From assembly GCA_965153355.1 (NCBI GenBank), contig OZ231126.1, positions 102,176,001 through 102,240,000 of the forward strand: a DNA stretch of 64,000 nucleotides, read 5' to 3'. This DNA is from Flaccisagitta enflata (Eukaryota > Chaetognatha > Sagittoidea > Aphragmophora). The notes under the pieces were generated by a model. The model was not told the DNA's origin. It searched no databases and saw nothing but the letters and a program-made list of their open reading frames with translations. Position numbers and translations under genes: made by a program. Positions within the stretch are counted from its first letter, which is position 1, and every line of letters begins with the position of its first letter. Shown here piece by piece: positions 21,750-33,424 of the stretch.

Positions 21750-22346
21750 CAGTGGGGTTCGTGGAATAACAGCCTAAACTGGAGGAAGGTATTTAAGTTT
21801 CTTTATTTTATTTGACAAACTTGATATTTGAAATATAAGTTGTTCAATTGATGTTTGTGTCCCTGAGTTTTTTGGTTGCCAGGGAAACCAAAATTATTTT
21901 TTTGAAACTCATAACTGCAAAAATATCAGTATTTTCACTCATGTAATGAGGGAACATTGCTTATGATTTGATTTACAACAACTTCCCCTCAGTATGTTCT
22001 GTAAGAATATCGCTCATTAAGCTGTTGCTAGGGAGCATATTTTAGCGGTTGCAATGTGTGATGCTCCCTAGCAATGGCCAAACGAGCGATATCCTTACAG
22101 AACATACTGTGGGAAAGTTGTTGCAAATTTAATCCTGAGCAACGTTTCCTGATAATATCTGTCAAAATATTGATATTCTGGCAGTTATAGATGTTCAAAA
22201 AAACAATTTTGGTTTCCATGGCAACCAAAAAACTCAGGGACAAAAGCATCAATCGAACAACTTATATTTCAAATATCAAATTTGTCTCGTGAAATTAAGA
22301 CATTTAAATACCTTCCTCCAGTTCAGGCTGTCCATGAACCCCACTG
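21750..22346. mobile_element. Fold-back MITE C, TA-flanked hairpin
   Basis: Near-palindrome over ~600 bp. Tips CAGTGGGGTTCGTGG / CCATGAACCCCACTG, TA on both sides. The sub-terminal box CCTAAACTGGAGGAAGG matches elements A and B. The core ACAGAACATACTGTGGGAAA and GTTGCTAGGGAGC matches element D. Centre of symmetry near 22,045. Confidence 0.88.
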
Positions 22347-22536
22347 TATTTATTCGTTTTCTCCGGCGACGAAAAGACCGGTAGAACATAGAAACTTTAA
22401 ATGACAAAGACAGATATCTGGCAGATCATGGTTCATTAGAATTGACCTGTAAACCTATTAGTGAAACACTTGGGGTGACCTAAAGAGCGTTCCTCAGAAA
22501 GAAGAGGAGAAAGTTACGACTAGTAACGCATTTTCT
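22347..22536. other. Short unique spacer
   Basis: No feature recognised. Confidence 0.4.
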
Positions 22537-22814
22537 TCTTTTTAGATGCGTCCTCGCATCTCTATAATAGGCTGTGTCCGTTGGTCGGTTGGTCTGTCTG
22601 TTGGTCTGTAACGCATTCATTAAAAACATCAAAATCATGCATTTTTTCAACAGAAATATAGTTCTAACCTATTCATAAATGACAATCACTCATAAATGGC
22701 ATTCATTCATTAAAAAACATTCATTCATAAATAAAATTCATTCATAAAAAACATCCATTCATAAAAAAAACATTCATTCAAAGAGGACGCATCGTTGGCC
22801 TACTTGGCCTTGTT
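22537..22814 (-). mobile_element. HTE, GATGCGTCCTC subfamily
   Basis: Tail hairpin AGATGCGTCCTCGCATCT after T5; inside, GTTGGTCGGTTGGTC and a CATTCATAAA-type repeat. The head side reads AGAGGACGCATCG then TTGGCCTACTTGGCCTTGTT. The 11-mer GATGCGTCCTC is shared by head and hairpin. Confidence 0.88.
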
Positions 22815-22902
22815 CTTTCTAAACAGAGAATATCCAGGAACTTTTTGCCGATCGCACCAACATTGCCGTCATCGGCATCACACAACTACTACAACAACAA
22901 CA

Positions 22903-22906
22903 ACTG

Positions 22907-22994
<88 letters not shown>

Positions 22995-23091
22995 AAACAA
23001 CAACAACAACAAAAACAACAACAACAACAACAACAATAACAACAACAACAACAACAACAACAACAGCAACAGCAAACAACGGCCGCAACAA

Positions 23092-23139
<48 letters not shown>

Positions 23140-23145
23140 ACACAA
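22903..23145. repeat. (CAA)n array
   Basis: CAA units with AAAAC and CAG interruptions; a CTTT tract (23,157-23,190) follows. Poly-Asn/Gln and Leu/Val frames are artefacts. Confidence 0.95.
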
Positions 23146-23189
23146 CCACAACAACTTCTTTCTTTCTTTCTTTCTTTCTGTCTTTCTTT

Positions 23190-23459
23190 CGGACTGGTTC
23201 TCCATTTTTCTCCTCATCTATTTTTGCCTTTTGTTTCTCCTTCCCTTCTATCTTTTCTTCCTCCTTTTTTGTTCATTTGCTCTCCTCAAGGAAAAGTGCG
23301 TCGAACCGAAATTCGGAGAGAGAAGGAGAGAGAGAGAGTGAACACCAAAGCACTCAGCAATTTCAAAGTCCTGATCATAGATTCTAGAGTTTTGTTAAAT
23401 CAGCTGACATACGGTGACTTTCATGAACCTAGCTAAGCGGCGGGGAATGATTAAATCTT

Positions 23460-23508
<49 letters not shown>

Positions 23509-23610
23509 CAAGGAAACTACATGGTTTTAAAAATATTGAAAACTTGAATAATCGGGGAAGGGAGTCTTGTTGTTTCTTTAATTAGAAATTGTTTTTGCCT
23601 TTCCGCTCAA
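23190..23610. other. Unique stretch with (GA)n
   Basis: (GA)~21 at 23,463-23,505. No gene recognised. Confidence 0.5.
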
Positions 23611-23611
23611 G

Positions 23612-24225
<614 letters not shown>

Positions 24226-24448
24226 AAAAGGTGTTTTGCAATGAAGTGGCGTCAAGGTTTCTTTTCCCTATTTCTTTCTTCTCCACGCTTGATTTTAGAT
24301 CGCGATTTCGATATCATATCTTCATCATTAACATCAATTTCTGCATCCTCGTCCTCCTCGTCATTGAAATCAGGTTCAGGTTCATCGTATTTTTCATCGA
24401 GGCCCAAAAACGTCGAGAAACGCGATTTTTGCACAGGCGTAACAGAAG
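24226..24448. other. Short unique stretch
   Basis: TCATCG- and TCCTCG-rich but not tandem. Frames of 70-80 codons on both strands have no recognisable motif. Confidence 0.4.
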
Positions 24449-24607
24449 GACGGACGGACTGACGGACGGACGGATTGACGGACGGATGGACGGACGAACT
24501 GACCAACCAACCAAGGGACGGACGGACGGACGGAAGGACAGACAGAGATGCGACAGATAGATAGAGACAGACAGATAGAGATGCGTTCCTGACGAACGCA
24601 TCTAGAA
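24449..24607 (+). mobile_element. HTE tail, GATGCGTTC subfamily
   Basis: GGAC/GACC run and AGACAGAT tetramers, then the hairpin GATGCGTTC...GAACGCATC with a GAC-type loop. The head is missing. The same hairpin appears inverted at 42,285. Confidence 0.75.
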
Positions 24608-24674
24608 ATGGGAATTAATGCAATGGTATCACCGTCATCACTATTTTCTAAAGATATAACCGTGGCCTTCATTT

Positions 24675-24865
24675 TCTTCTTTTTGCTCTTTATCTTCTTC
24701 TTTTTTATCTTCTTCCTTATCTTCTTCTTCCCTATCTTCCTCTTTTTTTTTCTTTTTTTTCTTTTTTTCTTCTTCTTCTTCTTCTTCTTCTTCTTCTTCT
24801 TCTTCTTCTTCTTCTTCTTCTCCCTCTTCCTCTTTCTCTTCCCTTTCTTCTTCTTCTCCTGGCTC
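24675..24865. repeat. (CTT)n and T/C-rich tract
   Basis: CTT about 24,765-24,822, with mixed TTTTTC on both sides. Confidence 0.93.
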
Positions 24866-24869
24866 AGAT

Positions 24870-25180
24870 CCCAGTCTTGCGGCTAAGATTCCAGCCTCAA
24901 GGCTCAGATACCTGCCTCAAGGCTCAGATTCCTTTGATCTTTGAGGCTCATGTTCCAGCCTCAATGTTCAAATCAAAGTCTCTAGGCTCAAATTCCAGCC
25001 TTAAGGCTCAAGTTTCAGCCTCAATGATCAAATCAAAGACTCCATGTCAAAATCCACACTCAGCATAGGTCATTGTCCTCTTTGGGGCCGCTGCCCCTAT
25101 TACCATCACGTTCCCGTGTACACTAACTTAGGGGCATCAGGTACCGCTGACCATGTAACGCTTTTGCAATAATAACATTT
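24870..25180. repeat. GGCTCAGATTCCAGCCTCAA minisatellite with GC-rich box
   Basis: About nine diverged ~20-bp units, then CTTTGGGGCCGCTGCCCC, ACACTAACTTAGGGGCATCA and GGTACCGCTGACC. A partial second copy of the latter part begins at about 25,200. Confidence 0.8.
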
Positions 25181-25265
25181 AAGGAATTTTCTCCTCTTTC
25201 TCTTCGGGGCCACTGACCCTCTCACTATCTCAACCCCACATACACTTATTTAGGGGCATCAGGTA

Positions 25266-25828
25266 CAGTAGATCTCGTCTATACTTGAGATAACGGGGGC
25301 AAGCATTGTACATTAATAAATGAAGCCAGGGGATTGATATTTGGAACATAGACAAATTAAATGATGATTCATTGCCCATGATAGTTGGATGCCATGGAAA
25401 CACATTTCTATGTATTTACGCCAAAGTATCAATATTTGGAGAAATTTTTTGAGGGAACATTGCTTGAAATCAAATTTGCTACAACTTTCTTACAGTATGT
25501 TCTGTATGAATGTTGCTCCTTTAGCGGTTGCTAGGGGTTGTCACACATGGATACGCTCCCTAGCAATGGCCAAATGAGCAATATTCTTACAGAACATACT
25601 GTGGGAAAGTTGTAGCAAATTTAATTTTAAGCAATGTTCCCTCAAAAAATTTCTCAAAATATTAATATTTCAGCATAAATACATGGAACTATGTTTCCAT
25701 GGCAACCAAGTATCATAAGGAATAAATTATTCCTTTGTTATTTTAAATTCCAATTATCAGCCCTCTAGTTTTATTTGTTCTTCCATAGTACTTGCCCCCC
25801 TTATCTCAAGTCTAGACGAGATCTACTG
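25266..25828. mobile_element. Fold-back MITE D, TA-flanked hairpin
   Basis: Tips CAGTAGATCTCGTCTA / TAGACGAGATCTACTG with TA at 25,264-25,265 and 25,829-25,830. Nearly the whole element is palindromic; centre near 25,545. The core ACAGAACATACTGTGGGAAA is the same as in MITE C, but the outer ~100 bp are unrelated to it. Confidence 0.9.
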
Positions 25829-25859
25829 TACCTTTGACCATCCACCGCACAATGGGATG

Positions 25860-27290
25860 TGAGTGTTCAGAGCGAGCGAGGAAGCTTACACCTGCATGTC
25901 TCTCTATCTACGCCATTGATTTACTAATTTTTCAACCAAAATGGATTCCTCCCTCATAGAATTGACAAAAAAAGAACGTTTAGGCGAACCAAAGTGGCTT
26001 ATTTCATAATTTTTGGGCCTCATGTTGAAGAAGTCCGGCATAGACCGGCAATCAAAATTCTGGCAAAAAAAATGACAAAAGTACTGAAAGAGAGAAGAGG
26101 AAGAAGAAGGTGAAAAGGAAGGAGAAGACAAAAATGTCAAAGAAGAAGATGAAGTAGATGAAGGAGGGGAAGAAGAATGCGACGAAGGTGGTGGAGAAGA
26201 AGGTGGAGGAGGAGGAGGAAGAGGAGGAGGAGGAGAGGGGGGAGGAGGAGGAGGAGGAGGAGGAATCAAGTGATTGAAGATTTAAAAGATTAGTTTCAGT
26301 TTTAATGTTTTATTACGTAGGGAAATAATGAGAACAGGAAGAAAACAAAAAGAATAAGAAGAAAAAGAAGTAGAAGAAGAAGAAGAAAAGAAGTAGAAGA
26401 AGAAGAAAAAAAAAGAAGAAGAGAAGAAGAGAGAAGATGAAGAAGAAGAAGGCGGAGGAGAAAAGGCAGGCATTAAGGAATGCTGAAAAAATTATTTTTA
26501 TCATAATGACACGAGGAAGAACAGAAGAAGAAGAAGAAGAAGAAGAAGAAGAAGAAGAAGAAGAAGAAGAAGAAGAAGAAGAAGAAGAAGAAGAAGAAGA
26601 AGAAGAAGAAGAAGAAGAAGAAGAAGAACAAGAAGAAGGAGAAGAAGAGGAAGAAGGAGAAGAAGAGGAAGAAGAAAAAGAAGGAAAAAAAGAGAGAGGA
26701 GAGGAAGAGGAAGAAGAAGAGGAAGGGAAGAAGAAGAGAGAGAGGAAGAAGAAGAAGAAGAAGAAGAAGAAGAAGAAGAAGGACAAGAATGAGGAAAGGC
26801 AGTAGAATGAATCAAAATTCGAGTACTGATTAGGCAACAGAAAGAAGGAAAAGAAGAAGAAGAAGAAAAGAAAAAGAAAAGAAAAGAAAAAGAAAAGAAA
26901 AAGAAAAAGAAAAGAAAAGAAGAAGAAGAAGGAAGAGGAAGAAAGGAAGATGAAGAAGAAGAAGAAGAAGGGAGGAGAAAAAGGAGGCATTAGCACGAGG
27001 AATGTTATAAAAATTACTTTTATCATAATGACGCAAGGAAGAACAGAATAAGAAGGAGAAGAAGAGGAAGAGGAAGAGGAAGAAGAAGAAGAAGAAGAAG
27101 AAGAAGAAGAAGAAGAAGAAGAAGAAGAAGACAAAGAAGAATAAGAAGACGAATAAGAAGAAGGACAAGAACGAGGAAAGGCAATAGAATGAATCAAAAC
27201 TTGGGTACTGATTGGGCAACCAGAAAGAAGTAAAAGAAGAAGAAGAAGATGAAGAAGAAGAAGAAGAAGAAGAAGTTAAAGATGTTGAAG

Positions 27291-27322
<32 letters not shown>

Positions 27323-27500
27323 GAAAAATATGAAAAAGAAGAAGTAAAAAAAGTAGTAGAAGAAGGAGAGGAAGAAGAAGAAGGAGAAGAAGAAGATGAA
27401 GAAGAAGAAGAAGAGGAAGAGGAAAAAGAGGAAGAAGAAGAAGAAGAGGAAGAAGAAGAAGATCAGCAAAAACAAGAATAAGAAGAGAAAGAAGAATCAA
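25860..27500. repeat. Purine tract with (GAA)n and a ~520-bp duplicated block
   Basis: From about 26,090 the plus strand is almost all purine, with (GAA)n at 26,524-26,625, 26,748-26,782, 27,075-27,130 and 27,275-27,320. A non-simple segment (TTTATCATAATGAC ... AGGAAAGGCAGTAGAATGAA ... GTACTGATTAGGCAAC) at about 26,490-26,835 recurs at about 27,015-27,220. The first ~200 bp are plain unique sequence. Glu/Ser/Phe-rich frames are artefacts. Confidence 0.9.
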
Positions 27501-28420
27501 AGTTGGTGTAAAGTTAAAAGATAAAAAGAAACTGGAGATTATCAATCCTGTTCCATTTCTAAATTCACTAAGATGAGAGAGAGATAGCTACATATAAATT
27601 AACTATGTGAGAGATAGAGATAGAAAGAAAGGAATTAAAGCTCTTTTTCACCCATCATCAAAACAGGAGAATTAAGGTATGTTGGCCCTAGTTTGACCTA
27701 TTCTCACTATGTTTTCCTTATCAATAACACAGTTAGCGACCTTCCTATGATAATTTCAGGCCCGGCGATCCCCAGCGTTTTTTTTCTGAAATTGATTTGT
27801 ATACGCATGCAAATGAGATAGAAGGCCCCAAATTCAAGGTGGGGTGAGGACTATGCAAAATGAATAAATGGGTCAATTTTTGGTTTTAAACCTCAGTATA
27901 GACTCTAATTCAATAGATTGTGGTCAACTTTTGACTTGGAATGATCATTTGATAAAAAAATTTGACCCCTAAAATTTGCCTCTGTTTTTGGCGTTTTTTT
28001 CTATTTTCCTAATTATCATGATTTGGTCGCTTTTTTAAGCACTCGTATGGGATTTTTTTATGCTGAAATTGACTGAGACATATGCTAAAATGTTTTTAGC
28101 AAGTGTTCCCTTCAGATTTAGGCCCGTTTTCAAAGAAAAAAAAATTGTCATACCGCTGGCTATCACCAGCCACATTCCATTGTGCACCGGGTACCGGCAA
28201 CTCCTTTGCGATTGTCATTTCTTTTATGTTTTTACTGTCTTTGACCTCACTGCTACTACCCAAACGTAACTCAAATACTGCCATTACTCAGCCAAACTCG
28301 ACTCGACTTGGCTGACCAAGTGTCCTGTCTAGTTTTAATTGCGGAGAAGAGATTATCGAAGAGGCTTTGTCTGTTCATCAGACTGTTGGTCCATCGGTCC
28401 ATCGGTTTGAGATGATCTAG
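27501..28420. other. Stretch without recognisable gene
   Basis: AT-rich. 28,180-28,400 carries worn HTE-like pieces (GACCTCACTGCTACTACCC, TTTTAATTGCGGAGAAGAG, GGTCCATCGGTCCATCGG). Confidence 0.45.
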
Positions 28421-28423
28421 TTG

Positions 28424-28426
<3 letters not shown>

Positions 28427-28499
<73 letters not shown>

Positions 28500-28516
28500 G
28501 TGCGTGTGTGTGTGTA
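28427..28516. repeat. (GT)n microsatellite
   Basis: About 44 GT units with two GC substitutions. Confidence 0.97.
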
Positions 28517-28576
28517 ACGGGTGTAGAAGGGGTGTAAGGAACCAGGTTTAACGCCCCGACCCCCCTGTTTATTCTA

Positions 28577-29139
28577 CAGGGTGATCAATCTCAACGGGCA
28601 AAAACTATTAAGCTTTTACGCTTAAATGTGTCATCTTAGTGATGTAGAATCAGTTGTCACTTCAAGTACTATGTTTGATGTTTTTTGTGTCCAAATTTTT
28701 TAAGTCTGAGATAAATATGTTGCCCTCAGCATCAATTTGAACTAAAACAAGTAATTACGCATATAGCTAAAAAAATCTTCATTCATTAGATGAAATTTTT
28801 TTTGAAATGCTCCAATTATTGCAATACTGGCGTTAAATGCAAAACAATCAAATCATATTTGATTTTTTACCAATCTGACATAAAAAATTGAATACATTTA
28901 GATTTAAGAGACATCCGATAAAAGATCACTAAAACCTGAATTTATTCAACTACAAGTGTAAATACTTGTAACACTTTAAATTGATATTTTGGGCAAACTA
29001 TTCATCTCAGACTCATGAAATTTGGATACCAAAAATGTCAAATGTAGTACTTCATATAACAAGTGAGTTCAGGTACCTGAGATACTGCATTTAGGATGAA
29101 AGGCTTAATAGTTTTTGCCAGTTGAGATTGGTCACCCTG
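28577..29139. mobile_element. TA-flanked MITE with CAGGGTGATCAATCTC termini
   Basis: 563 bp. The left end CAGGGTGATCAATCTCAACG and the right end, inverted, CAGGGTGACCAATCTCAACT match, with similarity extending ~130 bp inward (GCAAAAACTATTAAGC, AAGTACTA, TCCAAATTT). TA at 28,575-28,576 and 29,140-29,141. Mariner-type by target site and tip; no transposase. Confidence 0.88.
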
Positions 29140-29299
29140 TAGTCCTATCTAAAACGGTTTAGAAGCTAGTGCTCTGCAAAGAGAAGCACTATTTTGCATG
29201 TCCGTGGGATGGTTGGTCGGTTGGTGACGCAAACGTTTGAAATGTACAAAACGGCTGAGTCTTACGTAATACCTATCACCTCTCATACTTCACCACATT

Positions 29300-29365
29300 C
29301 ATTTTTATTCATTCATTCATTCATTCATTCATTCATTAATTTATTCATTCATTCATTCATTGAAA
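29300..29365. repeat. (ATTC)n microsatellite
   Basis: About 14 ATTC units with ATTT substitutions. Confidence 0.93.
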
Positions 29366-29615
29366 ATTTTCATTTACAAATTCTTAATCAAGCGATGTGC
29401 ACTTATTGCCCGTGACTTGGCCTTGTTTACATAGATGTTGCGCAACTGAAATGGGCAATGTTTTTATTCAAACTAGTGCCATTTTTTAATGAAAAAAGAT
29501 AGAAATACGAGATTGGCGCCAAATGAAAGTACTTTCAAAGGGCTTTCAAATGGTCTAAGATTTTAACTACTTATCTTAAGATTCATCAGTAATATCAGCC
29601 ATCTAAAATTGCATC

Positions 29616-29797
29616 TTTTTAGTCGCGTGCATGCGACTCTACAACCCGCTTTGTCCGTTGGTTGGTCGGTCGGTCGGTTGGTCACACTTGATCTTATTTC
29701 TTTGACCTCACTGCTCCTGCCCAAATGGTTTGGTGACCTCAAATATGGCCCCTGCCCACCCACACGCGACTTCGATAGCCGTGTATCCGGCCTTGTT
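29616..29797 (-). mobile_element. HTE, GTCGCGTGC subfamily
   Basis: Plus strand starts TTTTTAGTCGCGTGCATGCG, has TTGGTTGGTCGGTCGGTC, and ends CACGCGACTTCGATAGCC, GTATCCGGCCTTGTT. Complete. A second isolated head copy (TTGCCGTGTATCCGGCCT) lies at about 29,860. Confidence 0.9.
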
Positions 29798-29929
29798 TTT
29801 GATCAGCGTGGTAGATCATTATTTTCATATTTTTTTTTCTTCTAAGTTTTCTTTTGGATTGCCGTGTATCCGGCCTCGTTTTTTCTCCGAAAGCAATCGT
29901 TTTTCAAATGCAGTTTAGATATTGTTTAT

Positions 29930-30500
29930 GAACAATTTCTTTTCATTGTTCATGGACACACAATATTGGATCATTCATGAACAGCTAAAAAAAACCACTC
30001 CACCAACGATTTTTCTTTTTCCTTCAAATTTTTTTTTTCATTTTTCTTTTTTAATAAGCAATCGTTCATTAAATGGATTCCAATGATTGTTTATGACAAT
30101 TTTTTTCATCATTGTTCATCAACTTACAATATTGGGTCGTTCATGAACAGCTAAAAAAACCACTCCAAGAATATTTTTTTCCTCTAATTTTTTTCCTCTA
30201 ATTTTTTTTCCTCGAAATTTTTTTCCTCTAATTTTTTTTCCTCAAAATTTTTTTTTTCATTTTTTTTTCTTAATAAGCGATCGTTCATGAAATGCATTTT
30301 AATGATCGTTCATCAACGTTACTATGCCTGTGTTCATGAACATTCATATTGAGTCGTTCATGAACAGCAAAAAAATCCACTCCACCAACGATTTCGTTGG
30401 TGGAGTGGATTTTTTTTGCCGTTCATGAACGGTCTTTTTATGGCCCTCTATGAACAAAATCGTTGGCCAAGAGCCTCTTTTTAGTCGTTCATGAACGACT
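29930..30500. repeat. GTTCATGAAC palindrome-rich repeat
   Basis: Several diverged units hold GTTCATGAAC or GTTCATCAAC and AAAAACCACTCCACCAACGA (about 29,980, 30,145, 30,360). Between them are TTTTTTTCCTCTAA repeats. It ends in the long palindrome at 30,357-30,431. Confidence 0.8.
30357..30431. repeat. Near-perfect ~74-bp palindrome
   Basis: Arms of about 36 bp (inner part ATCCACTCCACCAACGA / TCGTTGGTGGAGTGGAT, outer part TTCATGAAC / GTTCATGAA) around a 2-base centre, with one indel and one substitution. Confidence 0.9.
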
Positions 30501-30509
30501 GTATGGCAT

Positions 30510-30733
30510 TGTTCATCAACATGCGTTCATTCCCCGTTGCTGAATGCACCCAAATTCGCTGGCGGACTACCTGTTGCTTGCTTGCCCCATTTGTATTCTC
30601 GGGCTCGCTCACTCAATTCAGGGGCTTGCTCATTCACTTCCTTGTTGATATTGTTGAATATGTGTTCATGCTGTTAAGGCATTACAAAGGAATAAACGCA
30701 ATGATTGTCGTCACTAGGAACACGCCCCAAGAT
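30510..30733. mobile_element. Family Y element copy
   Basis: Starts near GCGTTCATTCCCCGTTGCTG, holds GCTTGCTCATTCACTTCC, and ends ATTGTCGTCACTAGGAACAC then GCCCC, the inverted form of the terminus seen at 51,675 (GGGCGTGTTTGTAGTGACGA). Confidence 0.6.
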
Positions 30734-30734
30734 G

Positions 30735-31630
30735 ACCATGTGTATTTTGTCCACGGACTAAGAATCCCTCGCAAGCTCACTCCTTAAAGAAAGTGCTTTG
30801 CGGGTCTGTGGCAAATTCGATTGCGACAATGTGACAGCGCCCAATGTGAAAAAGCACTTTGCCAAAATTTATCAAAAATGCGCGAAAATAAAATGCCCAG
30901 GAAGTGACTTCGTCTGTGGTTTCTCTGTGGTTAATGCAACGGAGGTTGGATTTTATCGATGTTTTTTTTCCAATGTGCTTTTTTTTTGTCTTTGATGTTG
31001 TCATTTAAGTAATGGCGGCTGTCGCCGTGAGGAATAAAGTCGTAAGCATTGGACACTTTTCACCAAGCTTTTATCTTCAGTCCCTGCATCTTTTTTATTT
31101 GTTAAAACAAATCAAGAGCAATTGTATGGATTGATTACGCTGAAAACCAGAGAAACATAGTACTGAGCCAAATGAGCTAGATTTATTTAAATTCATCTAT
31201 CTTCCATTTTTGAGCATGATAAAAAATTGGACAATGTGACTAATTTTGCTAAGATGAAGCTTACCATTATTCTTAGAAAATATTTCTTTTTAACTTCTTT
31301 GATAGAAATAAAAGTTCTTTTCTAGATTAATAGCTGGATTTTGCATCAAAATTGCAAAGCATTTCAACATAAGTACATAACTAACATAACATAATATTTT
31401 ACTTCCCACGTAATATAGCAATATGCAAATTTAGGGCTTAAAAAAGGTTAAAAAAAAGATAGATGAAATTTGAAAAAACAAGAATAATGTTAACAACAGT
31501 GTTGAAATTTTCTAATTTTTGCTTTCTTATATTGATGGTTTGATCAATAGATGAAACAAGAAAACAAGGAACAAGAAAAACTGAATGAATATCTTTTGCG
31601 GAAGACTAAGCAACATGCACGACACAATGT
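30735..31630. other. Stretch without recognisable gene
   Basis: AT-rich. A Cys-containing 65-codon frame at 30,798-30,995 has no start context, splice site or known motif that I can defend. Confidence 0.4.
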
Positions 31631-31639
31631 GACGATAAC

Positions 31640-31835
31640 AATACAACGTGCAACGCAATGTGAAACGCAATGTGAAACGCAATGTGAAACGCAACGTGCA
31701 ACGCAATGTGCAACGGGACGTGCAACGCGACGTGCAATGCGACGTGCAACGCGGCGTGCAACGCGACGTGCAACGCGGCGTGCAATGCGACGTGCAACGC
31801 GGCGTGCAACGCGGCGTGCAACGCGACGTGCAATG
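31640..31835. repeat. 12-bp GTGCAACGCGAC tandem array
   Basis: About 16 units with A/G variation at fixed positions (GTGAAACGCAAT to GTGCAACGCGGC). The period is a multiple of three, so several frames on both strands stay open; no evidence of translation. Confidence 0.95.
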
Positions 31836-32354
31836 AGGTTTTGGGATAGCCCTGTCCTAGGATAGACACTGGGGGAAGGAAGTCACCCTGTCGGTCCTGC
31901 TAATACCCTCAACCCAAAAGTCCTTGTGGATCATTGAGAGTCTAACCATTCACCATACACTCACATTGAAGAGATGAGGGAAGCCTGTACTTCACTCTGA
32001 TTGAATCTCACCCACTTGCAACGTGTTGAGAATCCTACCTTGTTGTACCCCATTTTCACCTCAACTTTGAATGAAATGAATCTCTCGTTACCATTAGAGG
32101 AAATCCTCTCCCCATTGCACATTCATTGTTCACGTGTTTTACTCATGCTCTCCTCATGCTCTCCCCATGCCCCATCCTTTCATAAGCATATATGGAAATC
32201 CCCTCTATCATGCAAATCCCATAGCCTTCAATTGATATTGAGAGTTTCATATCTTTACCTTGCAACTTTGTTATCATTGGCTTGTGAAATGAAACCGTGC
32301 ATTACTATTGGATGATTACTGTATTGTGTATCATATTGATTACCCACTATCCAG

Positions 32355-32361
32355 TATATAA
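32355..32361 (+). promoter_or_regulatory. TATA box of the LTR-like block
   Basis: TATATAA within CCAGTATATAAGCCCTCC, 83 bp upstream of AATAAA, a usual spacing for an LTR R region between them. Confidence 0.45.
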
Positions 32362-32443
32362 GCCCTCCAGCCCCCATGATTGTACAGACCTGATTCTCTC
32401 TTTATGCTTCTTGCTATTACTCTTTATCTTATTCTGTCTCTGA

Positions 32444-32449
32444 AATAAA
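32444..32449 (+). terminator. Polyadenylation signal of the LTR-like block
   Basis: AATAAA in CTCTGAAATAAACAATCATT, near the proposed U5 end. Confidence 0.4.
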
Positions 32450-32479
32450 CAATCATTGAATCTAATATAATTCTCAACA

Positions 32480-33424
32480 TTCATCTGCCTGAAAACAAAC
32501 CAACAGCTTAGCGAAGCAACAAACCAGCCTAGCGAAGCAACAAACCAACATTAACTATTTAGAAGAGATAAATGAAGCTTGATACTTTCTAACGACCTAA
32601 ATAGAAGGCAAGCGGATTTTATCTCATGTGGTGTCGCGTTGACATTCGAACCGATTCGGTTTCTAATCGAATTGGGGAGAAGCACCACTATCGGTTAAAA
32701 TAACTCTTATAAAATTCAATTTAAAACCGAACGCCTGCCGAACTAAAAATAAAACGCCAACATAAAAAGTTTTATTTTTACGTACTTAAACCAACTTGCC
32801 ACAACTACAAACCACTCGAAACTACGCCACTAATACATAAAAATATAACATTTTTAATTACAAAAAAGATACAATCATTTTATGAAATCGACGAGCGAAC
32901 TTTTCGAGGGCCACGAAGACTAATCATTCTTACGACTGAACTATCACAAGTCGTCATACACAAATAACAAGTCATCGACGGACCCACTTAACAATCGCCG
33001 ACGAACGAACTTAACAACGGCGAGACGAATCTCTTCGGGCGAACTTTCCATCAAGGGCGACCGAAGACACACCAGGGTGGTCAGGAAGAGACCGCCGACC
33101 GAAACGACGACAATGGCAACCGAGCCTGGAAGGTAGTACAGAAAACAAAGAAAAACAGTCGAAGAATCAAGTCAAAAAATCACTGAGAAGAAAACGCTCG
33201 ACGAAAAACATTACACATGCAAAATAATTGGCCTTTTTTCATACCGATGGTAACCAGCGAGGGCCATCGTTCTAGTCTACCTAATGGCCATAACTATTAT
33301 TCCACCATGGTATGATTATGTTCGCAAGCATGCATGTAGAAATTCGTACTAACACCATTCAATCAAACCCAAATCAATCACCTAAGTCAAGGTTCATTCA
33401 TAACGCATTCAACCATTCTTGCAA
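32480..33424 (+). other. Non-coding leader between LTR-like block and ORF
   Basis: Begins with a short direct repeat (AGCGAAGCAACAAACCA twice). No ORF of note; several CGACGAACG-type words occur at 32,885-33,090. If the LTR call is right this is the 5' untranslated leader. Confidence 0.4.

Larger units (their letters stand above)
31849..32477 (+). mobile_element. LTR-like block
   Basis: The block begins TGTCCTAGGATAGACAC and ends near ATTCTCAACA. It contains TATATAA (32,355-32,361), AATAAA (32,444-32,449) and a pyrimidine-rich start region between them, the U3-R-U5 layout of an LTR. No second LTR is in the window and I could not identify a tRNA primer-binding site after it, so the call is tentative and the ends approximate. 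Confidence 0.4.

Noticed and set aside
30777-31004. Overlapping 65-75-codon frames on both strands, one Cys-containing
   Set aside because: No recognisable motif and ambiguous strand; insufficient for a gene call.
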